A stretch of 64,000 nucleotides of DNA from Endozoicomonas sp. G2_1. Lineage in GTDB: Bacteria > Pseudomonadota > Gammaproteobacteria > Enterobacterales > Alteromonadaceae. The position numbers were made by a program, and so were the translations under genes. Positions 35,756 through 44,125 of the stretch are shown here, one piece after another. The stretch covers positions 302,107 to 366,106 of the forward strand of contig NZ_JAGHQT010000003.1 in assembly GCF_017744155.1 (NCBI RefSeq), written 5' to 3'. The first letter of the stretch is position 1; every line of letters begins with the position of its first letter. A model generated the notes under the pieces. It was not told where the DNA came from and did no database searches. It saw only the letters and a list, made by a program, of their open reading frames with translations.

Positions 35756-37357
35756 ATGACCAGTAGACAAAAACTATTACTCAGTTACATCGTGCTGATT
35801 GCAATCTTTTCGGGGTTGAGCTTGTATGTAACCTTTGCCTTGCAAAAGCAAGGACAACAAACCATTTATGCGTTTAATCAGCCTTTGAATGCCGTCAACA
35901 GTAGTCGCGCGGCATCCGAAACTTTCAAGCAAGCGAGTCGTTTTGCTGACGACGTTTTGGCGTTTAAATTTCCGCGTGAAAGTCAAACGGTAACTGCGCG
36001 ATTTAATGAACTAAAAACAAGCTTTATTGAGCAAATAGCTCATGCCAAAGAGAACAGCTTAACTGAAACGGCAATGGCTGAAAGCAGCGATATTTTATCG
36101 TTAGGTCAAAAGTGGTTTGACCAAATTGGTGCTCATGTTACCGGTCAAAATCAGCAACAGCTAGTTGACCTAAGATTGTTAAATGCTAATGGTCAAGCGA
36201 TTCAAGAGCGACTCGCTGCCTTAGCTCACGACACCCAAAAGTCTGCCAAGCTGATGGCGGAGCAGGTTACGGAAGATGTCGATGGTCAGATGATCACTGT
36301 GTTTACTTTGTTGGTGATTATTTCTTCGGTTGCTTTGTTGTCTGTATTCTTTTTGACAACGAATTTACTCAAGCCGTTGTTTAAACTTAGAAGTGCGGTA
36401 ATTGAATTGTCGCGCGGTGATGGCGATTTGACTCGTCGTTTGACTATTGAGCGACAAGATGAAGTCGGCAAGTTATCGACAGAGTTCAATCACTTCATCG
36501 AGAAAATTCACCAATCAGTGTCCAATATTGCTCGTTCAGTGTCTAATACCCACGAACAGCTCAATGAGTTTTCAGCGATATCGGTGCAGACTCAGCAGGG
36601 CACAGCACAGCAAAAGTCAGAAATTGAGAGCATTAGTAGTGCCATGACTCAAGTGGTTGATTCTGTTGCCTCGGTATCGGCATCAACGAATCAAGCAGAG
36701 CAGCAAGTAGACAGTATTTTTCAAGACACGAAAAGTGGCGTTGAGTTAGTACAGGATACTCGCCGCGATATGGCTAATTTAACCGATAAAGTTGAACAAG
36801 CCAGTGACGTTATTTTCACTTTGAGTAATTCAAGCACTGAAATCGGCTCTGTGTTAGAGGTGATAGAAAATATTGCTGAGCAGACCAACTTGTTGGCACT
36901 TAATGCGGCGATTGAAGCCGCGCGCGCTGGCGACGCTGGTCGTGGATTCTCTGTTGTTGCTGACGAGGTGAGAAACTTGGCAATGAAAACTCAAGAATCA
37001 ACATTAAACATTCAGAACACCATTGCTAAAATTCAGCAACAAGCAGACGAAGCGAAAGTGATGATGGAGCAAGGTCGAGCCGAAGCGCGAGCGTGTTCAA
37101 CCAAAAACCAAACCTTAGCCGAGTCGTTAGAGCAAATTTTGTCGAGTGTTGATGATATTCGTCAAACCAGTGTGGCAATTAACGAACACACTAGACAGCA
37201 AGACCAAGCGATTAACCACGTTAACGAATACTTGAACAGTATTGTCAATATTGCTGATCAGACCGCACAGGGCAGTGAACAGTTGCAGCAAAATAGTCAA
37301 GCTGTGGTAGCGTCAATGCACGAGGTTGAAAATACAGTCGCTGAGTTTAGAGTGTAA
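35756..37357 (+). CDS. Methyl-accepting chemotaxis protein
   Basis: A 533-residue chemoreceptor. One helix lies at the N-terminus ([19 protein letters not shown]), followed by a periplasmic helical-bundle sensor of about 160 residues and a second helix near 185-205 ([18 protein letters not shown]). Next come a HAMP region ([18 protein letters not shown]) and the signalling hairpin [20 protein letters not shown]. There is no C-terminal CheR/CheB tether pentapeptide. It follows the diheme peroxidase by 10 bases with only a weak GAG ribosome site, so the two are probably one operon. The ligand is unknown. Confidence 0.93.
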   Translation: MTSRQKLLLSYIVLIAIFSGLSLYVTFALQKQGQQTIYAFNQPLNAVNSSRAASETFKQASRFADDVLAFKFPRESQTVTARFNELKTSFIEQIAHAKENSLTETAMAESSDILSLGQKWFDQIGAHVTGQNQQQLVDLRLLNANGQAIQERLAALAHDTQKSAKLMAEQVTEDVDGQMITVFTLLVIISSVALLSVFFLTTNLLKPLFKLRSAVIELSRGDGDLTRRLTIERQDEVGKLSTEFNHFIEKIHQSVSNIARSVSNTHEQLNEFSAISVQTQQGTAQQKSEIESISSAMTQVVDSVASVSASTNQAEQQVDSIFQDTKSGVELVQDTRRDMANLTDKVEQASDVIFTLSNSSTEIGSVLEVIENIAEQTNLLALNAAIEAARAGDAGRGFSVVADEVRNLAMKTQESTLNIQNTIAKIQQQADEAKVMMEQGRAEARACSTKNQTLAESLEQILSSVDDIRQTSVAINEHTRQQDQAINHVNEYLNSIVNIADQTAQGSEQLQQNSQAVVASMHEVENTVAEFRV

Positions 37358-37387
37358 GTGAGCTTGTAGACATTTTGAGTTGGCAAT

Positions 37388-37416
37388 AAAAAACGCGAGC
37401 TAAGCTCGCGTTTTTT
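37388..37416. terminator. Bidirectional terminator between the chemoreceptor and pyrE
   Basis: Perfect 13-bp inverted repeat with core CGCGAGC / GCTCGCG, a 3-base loop, and A6 on the left with T6 on the right. It can end transcripts of both convergent genes. Confidence 0.93.
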
Positions 37417-37435
37417 ATATCAAGCAGTAATCAAA

Positions 37436-38089
37436 CTAAATACCGTAGTCTTGGCGGTATTGTTTAATATTCGCTAAATGTTCAGCCATTTCAGGTTTGC
37501 TGTCTAGATTGCTTTCTAAATAGCTAATCAGATCTGCTAGGGTGATTATTGAGATGACACTCGTACCAAAGTCGCGTTCTACCTCTTGAATCGCTGACAG
37601 TTCGCCTTTGCCTTTTTCTTGGCGGTCAAGTGCGATTAAAACCCCCGATAATTCAGCACCATTGGCCTTAATAATTTCCATTGATTCGCGAATAGCGGTG
37701 CCAGCGGTGATAACGTCATCCACTAGCATAACCTTACCTTCAAGCGCAGAACCTACTAAGTTGCCACCTTCACCGTGAGTTTTCGCTTCTTTGCGGTTAA
37801 AGCAATACGGCATGTCAATGTCGTGGTAATCAGCCAGTGCAACAGCGGTTGTTGTTGCTATTGGAATACCTTTGTACGCTGGGCCAAATAACAAGTCGTA
37901 GTCAATACCTGAATCCGCTAATGCGGCGGCGTAAAAGCGGCCAAGCTTGGCTAGATCGCCACCTGTGTTAAACAAGCCTGCATTGAAAAAGTAAGGACTC
38001 GTGCGGCCAGATTTCAAAGTGAACTGACCAAAGCGCAACACTTGTTTAGCAAGGGCAAATTCAATAAATTCTTGTTGATATGCTTTCAT
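37436..38089 (-). CDS. pyrE: Orotate phosphoribosyltransferase
   Basis: This enzyme converts orotate and PRPP to orotidine 5'-phosphate in pyrimidine synthesis. The 217 residues include the N-terminal [16 protein letters not shown], the [12 protein letters not shown] substrate loop, [11 protein letters not shown] and the PRPP loop [17 protein letters not shown]. It lies behind rph on the same strand, about 34 bases apart, the conserved rph-pyrE order. Confidence 0.97.
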   Translation of the reverse strand: MKAYQQEFIEFALAKQVLRFGQFTLKSGRTSPYFFNAGLFNTGGDLAKLGRFYAAALADSGIDYDLLFGPAYKGIPIATTTAVALADYHDIDMPYCFNRKEAKTHGEGGNLVGSALEGKVMLVDDVITAGTAIRESMEIIKANGAELSGVLIALDRQEKGKGELSAIQEVERDFGTSVISIITLADLISYLESNLDSKPEMAEHLANIKQYRQDYGI

Positions 38090-38123
38090 TGCAATTGTCT
38101 CGTAATGTAATCGTTGGTAAGAA

Positions 38124-38837
38124 TTAACTCAATGCTGCTTTTTGCGCATCGAACAGTTCATTAATACCGTGCTTGGCAAGTAGCATCATGTCTTGCATTT
38201 CATCGAAGCTAAACGGCTCTTCTTCAGCAGTGCCTTGTACTTCAATCAGTTTGCCAGTTTCGGTCATAACAACGTTCATATCGGTTTCAGCCGCTGAATC
38301 TTCTGGGTAGTCCAAATCAGCAATTGGCGTCCCTTGGTAAATACCAACAGACACCGCGGCAATCATGTGTTTTAACGGGTTAGTTTTAATAATGTCTTTA
38401 GCACGCATGTGGTTTAATGCGTCGACAAGCGCAACACATGCACCGGTAATTGATGCCGTACGCGTACCACCGTCGGCTTGAATCACGTCACAATCAACGG
38501 TAATGGTGTTTTCGCCTAGTGCAGTTAAGTCTAACGCAGCGCGCAATGAACGAGCGATTAAGCGAGAAATTTCAAGGGTGCGGCCACTTTGTTTACCACT
38601 GGCAGCTTCACGGCGCATGCGGGTGTGAGTTGAACGAGGCAACATGCCGTACTCTGCAGTTACCCAACCTTTTCCTTGGCCTTTTAAAAACCTTGGTACC
38701 CCTTCTTCGACGCTAGCAGTACATATAACTTTGGTATCGCCAAATTCAATTAATACTGAACCTTCAGCATGAGCAGTGAATTGACGAGTAATAGTAACCG
38801 GACGAATTTGTCCTGGAGTTCTGCCGCTTGGACGCAT
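38124..38837 (-). CDS. rph: Ribonuclease PH
   Basis: A phosphorolytic 3'-5' exoribonuclease that trims tRNA precursors. The 237 residues from ATG 38837 match E. coli Rph (238). The start [14 protein letters not shown] is the family N-terminus and has AGGAAGGT upstream. Conserved parts include [53 protein letters not shown] and [18 protein letters not shown]. The open frame extends to 38933, but the extra residues lack family resemblance. Confidence 0.97.
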   Translation of the reverse strand: MRPSGRTPGQIRPVTITRQFTAHAEGSVLIEFGDTKVICTASVEEGVPRFLKGQGKGWVTAEYGMLPRSTHTRMRREAASGKQSGRTLEISRLIARSLRAALDLTALGENTITVDCDVIQADGGTRTASITGACVALVDALNHMRAKDIIKTNPLKHMIAAVSVGIYQGTPIADLDYPEDSAAETDMNVVMTETGKLIEVQGTAEEEPFSFDEMQDMMLLAKHGINELFDAQKAALS

Positions 38838-38914
38838 AGCACCTTCCTGTCTTGAGTTAGGGTTGTAAGAATGCGCTATTATAAAGAGTGGAACTGTATT
38901 TTTATAGCTTTTGA

Positions 38915-38929
38915 CCGATAATTTATCGG
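38915..38929. promoter_or_regulatory. Inverted repeat between rph and the thioredoxin-GMC operon
   Basis: CCGATAA-T-TTATCGG, a perfect 7-bp inverted repeat with a 1-base centre, in the divergent intergenic region about 80 bases from the rph start and 160 from the thioredoxin gene start. A repressor site is possible; no matching known regulator is claimed. Confidence 0.4.
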
Positions 38930-39091
38930 CCAATACGACTGTTGATTGAGTTATAAAAAAATACCTTTTAATTACTGACTGTTAGTACGTGTTGAAATAT
39001 AGTGACTGCCTGTAAGGTCAAATTGTTTAGTTTTTTTGAAAAGCCAAAGTCATTGAAATACATTATTGAAAGACTTGGCTTTGAATTTTGT

Positions 39092-39622
39092 ATGGTAAAA
39101 CTTATGCCCAAATTATTTGTTAGTCTCTTGTTTGTCCTTATCAGTTCAATCGCAACTGCGAACTCGGTTTATGCTGACCAAAACTTACCTGAATACAGCC
39201 GTATTTACGATGAGCAACGCGACCCTTTTAAGGATGCGGCCGCTGCAATTAAACTCGCACAGCAAACTGACCGTAATGTATTAATAGAAATTGGCGGTAC
39301 TTGGTGTACTTGGTGTCACAAAATGGATGCGTTTTTAGAAGCCAATCCTAACGTGGCAACAGCATTACACGACAACTTTGTTGTTTTAAAGGTCAGTGTT
39401 AGCGACGCCAATGAAAATGAGGCTTTTATGAAGGCATTGCCGCCAGTGTTGGGTTATCCACACATGTATGTATCAACGGCGAAGGGCAAAATGCTATTAT
39501 CAAAAGATACCGCCGAATTACAGCAAAACGGCAAATATTCAGTGGAAAACTGGCTGAGTTTTATCGACCAGTGGCAGCCAAAGGCGACAAAAGCATTGCT
39601 CGAGTTACAAGCAAAAAACTAG
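39092..39622 (+). CDS. Exported thioredoxin-like protein
   Basis: A 176-residue periplasmic thioredoxin-fold protein. The signal peptide is MVKLMPKLFVSLLFVLISSI... with cleavage near VYA. The redox motif is GTWCTWCHKMD, typical of the Thioredoxin_7/DUF255-like group, with the cis-Pro region near GYPHMYV. The open frame begins at 39002 with GTG, but the ATG at 39092 suits the signal peptide. ATG 39104 is equally possible. It precedes the Tat-exported subunit by about 40 bases and so likely belongs to the same operon, perhaps keeping cysteines of the oxidoreductase in the right state. Confidence 0.78.
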   Translation: MVKLMPKLFVSLLFVLISSIATANSVYADQNLPEYSRIYDEQRDPFKDAAAAIKLAQQTDRNVLIEIGGTWCTWCHKMDAFLEANPNVATALHDNFVVLKVSVSDANENEAFMKALPPVLGYPHMYVSTAKGKMLLSKDTAELQQNGKYSVENWLSFIDQWQPKATKALLELQAKN

Positions 39623-39662
39623 CTCAGGTTAAAGCCTTGAATTTATTCTATTTGGGGAAGTA

Positions 39663-40316
39663 ATGAATTCTTTTTTTGATAAAAATTATCGTACGCCTGC
39701 GTGGCTAAAACGCAAGTTATCACGTCGCACAGCGTTGAAGTCGGCATTGGGGGCTACAACAATTGCCGCGATGCCAAGTTTTGTTAATGCCAAGGCTGAG
39801 CAAAGTGCCAGTCAATTGGCGCAATTAGCAAAAACAGACCCTTGGATGACCTTGGAACAAGTACTAGCGCATTTATTGCCAAGCTCTTCAACGGGGCCTG
39901 GAGCGAAAGAAATTAGGGCGCTAGCTTATTTTTACAATTTGGTTCATGAACAACCTATTGAGCAAGCGGAAAAAGACTTTATTTTTAAAGGCATTGGTTG
40001 GCTCAATGGTTACAGCCAGTCTCAAGTGCAAAAGAATTTTGTCGAGCTAACCAACGAAGAAAAAGAAACCATGCTCAGAGCCATTAGTCGATCACGAGCT
40101 GGCGAAAACTGGCTAAATACACTGATTAACTACTTATATGAAGCCATGCTTTCTCCCTCGGCATACGGCGGTAATCCCGATGGTATTGGCTGGCAGTGGC
40201 TTGAACACCAAGCTGGGTTTCCTTTGCCACCACAAGGTAAGCGTTATTACGAGTTACCGGGCACTCATCAAACCTCAGTTAACAATATGCCGGTAGAGGA
40301 AAAGACCAAATCATGA
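39663..40316 (+). CDS. Gluconate 2-dehydrogenase subunit 3 family protein, Tat-exported
   Basis: A 217-residue small subunit of a membrane or periplasmic FAD dehydrogenase. A twin-arginine signal is present (SRRTALK at 20-26, then GATTIAAMPSFVNA). The domain includes HLLPSSSTGPGAKEIRALAY and ends with GGNPDGIGWQWLEHQAGFP, as in this family. The stop overlaps the next gene as ATGA, a coupled arrangement. Such subunits escort the folded flavoprotein through Tat, because the large subunit lacks its own signal. Confidence 0.88.
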   Translation: MNSFFDKNYRTPAWLKRKLSRRTALKSALGATTIAAMPSFVNAKAEQSASQLAQLAKTDPWMTLEQVLAHLLPSSSTGPGAKEIRALAYFYNLVHEQPIEQAEKDFIFKGIGWLNGYSQSQVQKNFVELTNEEKETMLRAISRSRAGENWLNTLINYLYEAMLSPSAYGGNPDGIGWQWLEHQAGFPLPPQGKRYYELPGTHQTSVNNMPVEEKTKS

Positions 40317-42025
40317 AGTACGATATTTGTATTGTCGGCAGTGGCGCCGGAGCCTCGCCGGTTGCGTATACCCTCGCTGAAGCCGGCGCTAAAGTCTTGG
40401 TGTTGGAAAAGGGCCCATGGCTAACCGAAAAAGAGTTCTTTAAAGACGAAATTACTATTAGCTTACGCGATGCTTACAACCCTAAGCTAGAAGATGAACA
40501 ACACGTCATTGAAGACGAATACATTCGTGACGACGGTTCAAGTTATTGGCAAGGTGAAGCGACCAGCGAGTCTGGTTGGAGTTTTTGGAACGGCACCGTT
40601 GTTGGTGGTTCATCTAACTTTATGAGCGGTTACTTTCACCGACTTAAACCGGTTGATTTCAAATTAAAATCAACTTTTGGTGATATTGATGGCGCCAACG
40701 TGGTCGATTGGCCAATCAGCTATGATGATATGGAACCCTACTACACTATGGTTGACCACAAGGTTGGGGTGTCGGGCAAAGTTGTAGATCATCCGCATCA
40801 AGAGCCGAGATCGAAAGATTTTCCCTTTCCACCTACGGCTGAACACGCGGTCTCAAGTTGGATTGACAAAGCCGCGAGTGATATTGGCTTTCACAGCATG
40901 CCGGTGCCTCGTGCAGTTTTGTCGTTACCTGCAATGGGCCGACGCAGTTGTGAATACGCCGGCTATTGCAGTAGTTATGGCTGTGCCACTGGCGCCAAAG
41001 GCAGTGGCAGAGCGGCGTTATTAAATCACGCTGTTGCAAGCGGCAACTGCACCATTAAACCGAACGCCAAAGTCTTTAAAATATCAACGGATGATCAAGG
41101 CGAAATCGACGGGGTTTGGTACTACGACAAACAAGGCCGAAAGCAAAAAGTTCAAGCGGGCATTTATGTCATCGCTTGTCAGGCGGTTGAAACGTCAAGA
41201 TTATTGCTGGCGTCAAAAGGCGCTAAGTTTCCAAATGGGTTGGCCAATAATAATGGCCAAGTTGGCAAAAATATCGTGTTCAGTGCTGGTGGCACAGGGC
41301 GCGGTGATTTTTTGTTTAAAGATTTGACCAAAGAACAAGAAGCGCAAATTCGCCAAGTAGGGCCGTTTATTAATCGCGCCTTGCAAGACTGGTATCAAAT
41401 TGACGACAAGAGCTTTGAAGGAGCTAATGCCAGCGGCAAAGCCAAAGGCGGGACAATAGATTTTCTCTTTCACCAAAATCCGATTGCTCGCGCTAGAGGC
41501 AGTCAGTGGGACAATAACGACAACCTCGTTTGGGGCGAGCAACTCAAGGCCAACTTGAAAGAAGAATTTACCACGTATAAAACACTGCGTTTTGAAGTGT
41601 TTAACGATTGGTTACCAACCGACAACTGCTTTGTTGAGCTCGACGAAGAGGTTACCGACAAGTGGGGTGACCCAGTAGCTAAGATTCGAGTTGGCTTTCA
41701 TGAGCACGACTTGAAAGTGGGTGAATACCTTGCTGAAAAGGGTGAGCAACTGTTAAAAGCTATGGGCGCCACCAACGTTTATTCTTCAATCAGCGGCTCA
41801 CCAGCGCCCAACCTTCAAGCGGGTGGCTGTCGTTTTGGTGACGATCCTAAAACATCGGTATTGAATAAATACTGCCAAGCTCATGAGGTTGACAATTTAT
41901 TCGTTACTGATGCTTCATTTATGCCAACAGGTGGCAGTGTGCCATACACTTACACTATTTATGCGAACGCATTCCGCGTTGCCGACCACATAAAACAGCG
42001 TTGGAAAAAGCAAGTAAACGGATAG
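40313..42025 (+). CDS. GMC-family FAD oxidoreductase (large subunit)
   Basis: A 570-residue flavoprotein oxidising an alcohol or sugar, likely in the periplasm with the Tat subunit upstream. The FAD motif is GSGAGASPVAYTLAEAG at the N-terminus. A cysteine cluster CEYAGYCSSYGC (C-x5-C-x4-C) resembles that of FAD-linked gluconate and glucose dehydrogenases, which can hold an Fe-S cluster. The C-terminus contains TDASFMPTGGSVPYTYTIYANAFRVADHI. The start overlaps the previous stop (ATGA). Missing is the usual third subunit, a c-type cytochrome; the substrate is unknown. Confidence 0.88.
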   Translation: MKYDICIVGSGAGASPVAYTLAEAGAKVLVLEKGPWLTEKEFFKDEITISLRDAYNPKLEDEQHVIEDEYIRDDGSSYWQGEATSESGWSFWNGTVVGGSSNFMSGYFHRLKPVDFKLKSTFGDIDGANVVDWPISYDDMEPYYTMVDHKVGVSGKVVDHPHQEPRSKDFPFPPTAEHAVSSWIDKAASDIGFHSMPVPRAVLSLPAMGRRSCEYAGYCSSYGCATGAKGSGRAALLNHAVASGNCTIKPNAKVFKISTDDQGEIDGVWYYDKQGRKQKVQAGIYVIACQAVETSRLLLASKGAKFPNGLANNNGQVGKNIVFSAGGTGRGDFLFKDLTKEQEAQIRQVGPFINRALQDWYQIDDKSFEGANASGKAKGGTIDFLFHQNPIARARGSQWDNNDNLVWGEQLKANLKEEFTTYKTLRFEVFNDWLPTDNCFVELDEEVTDKWGDPVAKIRVGFHEHDLKVGEYLAEKGEQLLKAMGATNVYSSISGSPAPNLQAGGCRFGDDPKTSVLNKYCQAHEVDNLFVTDASFMPTGGSVPYTYTIYANAFRVADHIKQRWKKQVNG

Positions 42026-42052
42026 CATTAGCGCCACTAGTTTAGCCCTCGA

Positions 42053-44014
42053 TTACTGGTGCACTAGTATTTGTTTTAGTGGCGTTAAAAATTGCTCGTA
42101 ATTTTTCCACTGCTCCATGGCACTGCGATAAATTGGCTGTCGAACTTGCTCTGAACTAGGCGTTTTTACCACTCGCTTGTTTTTGTGAAATTCAACACAG
42201 GCTTGTTCAAACGGCAGCTGACAAAAGTCGAGGATGCGTTTGACGCTACCTTCGAGATCGTCAATGACGTCTTCGTGGTTAATCCGTAAAACAAAACCAG
42301 GTAGCACTTGGTCCCAATGATCCATCAAGCGAAGGTAGTCGTTGTAGTAACGGCCCATACTTTCTAGACCATAGCTGAACTCTTGGCCTTCGCCAAATAA
42401 CTGTTTAAAGCCACTAAAACAACAAGCCATTGGCGCCCGTCGGGCATCAATAATTTTAGCGTTAGGCAAAATCAGCTTAATTAAGCCGATATGGATAAAG
42501 TTATTCGGCATCTTGTCAATAAAATAAGGTGCACCTTGGCGATAGTGTTGAGTTTCTTCAATAAACTTATCACCCAGGGCTTTGAGCTGCTCACCGCTGA
42601 GCTGAGCCAAATTAGCTGGATATGCTGGCGTGTCGTTAGTCATACGGCCACGCAGCTTCATTGCCATGCCTAAGATGTTGTGCAACTCCATTGTTGCATC
42701 AACTTGTGAGTGCGACGACAAAATTTGCTCTAACAGGGTAGAGCCTGCACGGGGCAAGCCGAGAATAAATATCGGGGCTGCCAATGAATTGGCTGGTGGT
42801 GCTTGGTCAAATAATTCAGTGGTGCAGTGCTTTATTTGCAAATCGACAAGCTTTTGCTGGTAATCAGGATCATAACCCGTGGTTTTGGCTTTTAACTGGT
42901 TACCTAGCTGGTAATAGTGAAATGACTGCTCAAATTGTTGTTGGTCTTCAAACGCTTTACCGAGCGCGAAACAAAATTGAATGCGATCGATATGTTCCCC
43001 TTGGCTAAGGTCAGCATAGCGTTTCATACTAGTAATTTCTTGCTCACTAAAGCGATAGGTTTTGGTGTTGGCCAATGACCAATAAGCGTCGCCAAAGCTC
43101 GGTTTAATTTGATAAGCCTGTTGGTAGGCGTTGATCGCCTCACTGAGTTTACCCTGAGCTTTTAAGGCGTGACCAAGTTGCAGATGAATACCAGCTCGCT
43201 GAGGTTCGCGTTTTAGAATTTGGTGATAAATATCAATGCCTTGTTCCATTTCACCAATGCCAATTAAACTGTTAGCAAGGGCTGACTGAGCAAAATTATC
43301 ATCGGGCTTTTCAGCTAAATATGCTAACGCCACGGGCTTGGCTCTATGGTGCTGACCCAAGGTATTGAGCAAATTCGCCCATTGAATTTTTGCCGGTAAA
43401 TACTCAGGGTGTAGCTCAATACAGGTTTCCAGTAAAAAGATCGCATCGTCATAAACCTTAGTCAATACCCCGATTTCTGCCAATAGGCACATGGCATCTG
43501 GATTGTGCTTATCTTGTTTGAGGTAGCCGCGACAAACTTGCTCTGCCAAGGCGTATTTGCCTTCGTGCACTAAATCCATTGCCCCCAATATTTGTTTGGG
43601 TAGTGCCGATAACCGGGTTATTTGTTGGGTTATTGCACTGTTATTATTATCTGCTGCTAATTCCGTATGGTTATCTTGCAGTTTTTTTAGTTGTTGCCAT
43701 GCTGTTAGTAACGCTGGATTGCAAACGGTCGCATAGTGAAACGCTTGCTGGGCTTGCTCAACGTGATTGAGTGCTAGGTAACAATAGCCTGCTTCTTGGT
43801 GCGCTCGGCCGTGATTAGGCACAATATCTAACAGCTTGTTGATACTGTTAATGGCTTGCTGCGGCTGCTTTAAAAAGCGCTGGGCAACTGCGCTAAAATA
43901 CAGTAGTTCTTGATCGGTCGGCTGGTTTTGCAACGCTTGCTGAGCGTGGCTTAGTGCCTGTTGAAAGTTGCCCTGTTGTAGCAATTGTTTGATCGCGCGG
44001 TAAATTTCTGACAT
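42053..44014 (-). CDS. TPR-sulfotransferase fusion protein
   Basis: A 653-residue protein. The N-terminal 380 residues are tetratricopeptide-like repeats (for example LLQQGNFQQALSHAQQAL, GYCYLALNHVEQAQQAF, LGHALKAQGKLSEAINAYQQAY). The C-terminal part is a sulfotransferase domain with the PAPS loop LGLPRAGSTLLEQILSSHS, PNNFIHIGLIKLI and KIIDARRAPMACCFSGF. The open frame extends to 44071, but that stretch overlaps a terminator of the next gene, so I chose ATG 44014. Such fusions often sit beside TonB-dependent receptors in marine bacteria; the acceptor is unknown. It is convergent with the GMC gene, 27 bases apart. Confidence 0.85.
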   Translation of the reverse strand: MSEIYRAIKQLLQQGNFQQALSHAQQALQNQPTDQELLYFSAVAQRFLKQPQQAINSINKLLDIVPNHGRAHQEAGYCYLALNHVEQAQQAFHYATVCNPALLTAWQQLKKLQDNHTELAADNNNSAITQQITRLSALPKQILGAMDLVHEGKYALAEQVCRGYLKQDKHNPDAMCLLAEIGVLTKVYDDAIFLLETCIELHPEYLPAKIQWANLLNTLGQHHRAKPVALAYLAEKPDDNFAQSALANSLIGIGEMEQGIDIYHQILKREPQRAGIHLQLGHALKAQGKLSEAINAYQQAYQIKPSFGDAYWSLANTKTYRFSEQEITSMKRYADLSQGEHIDRIQFCFALGKAFEDQQQFEQSFHYYQLGNQLKAKTTGYDPDYQQKLVDLQIKHCTTELFDQAPPANSLAAPIFILGLPRAGSTLLEQILSSHSQVDATMELHNILGMAMKLRGRMTNDTPAYPANLAQLSGEQLKALGDKFIEETQHYRQGAPYFIDKMPNNFIHIGLIKLILPNAKIIDARRAPMACCFSGFKQLFGEGQEFSYGLESMGRYYNDYLRLMDHWDQVLPGFVLRINHEDVIDDLEGSVKRILDFCQLPFEQACVEFHKNKRVVKTPSSEQVRQPIYRSAMEQWKNYEQFLTPLKQILVHQ

Positions 44015-44069
44015 GAAGCTTTGACGGTGTAGGCTAAGGTATGATGAAAAAGGTTGTTGGTAGCGTAAC

Positions 44070-44099
44070 AAAAAAGGTGGGTTCTGTGACCCACCTTTT
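44070..44099 (-). terminator. Intrinsic terminator of the TonB-dependent receptor gene
   Basis: 11-bp stem (AAAAGGTGGGT / ACCCACCTTTT) with a 6-base loop, 27 bases past the receptor stop on the minus strand. Six T follow in that direction. Confidence 0.85.
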
Positions 44100-44125
44100 A
44101 GTTTTAACTAACGCTACAAGCGGTT

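Noticed and set aside
38838..38933. N-terminally extended ribonuclease PH
   Set aside because: The extra 32 residues lack family similarity and the ATG at 38837 has an AGGAAGGT ribosome site.
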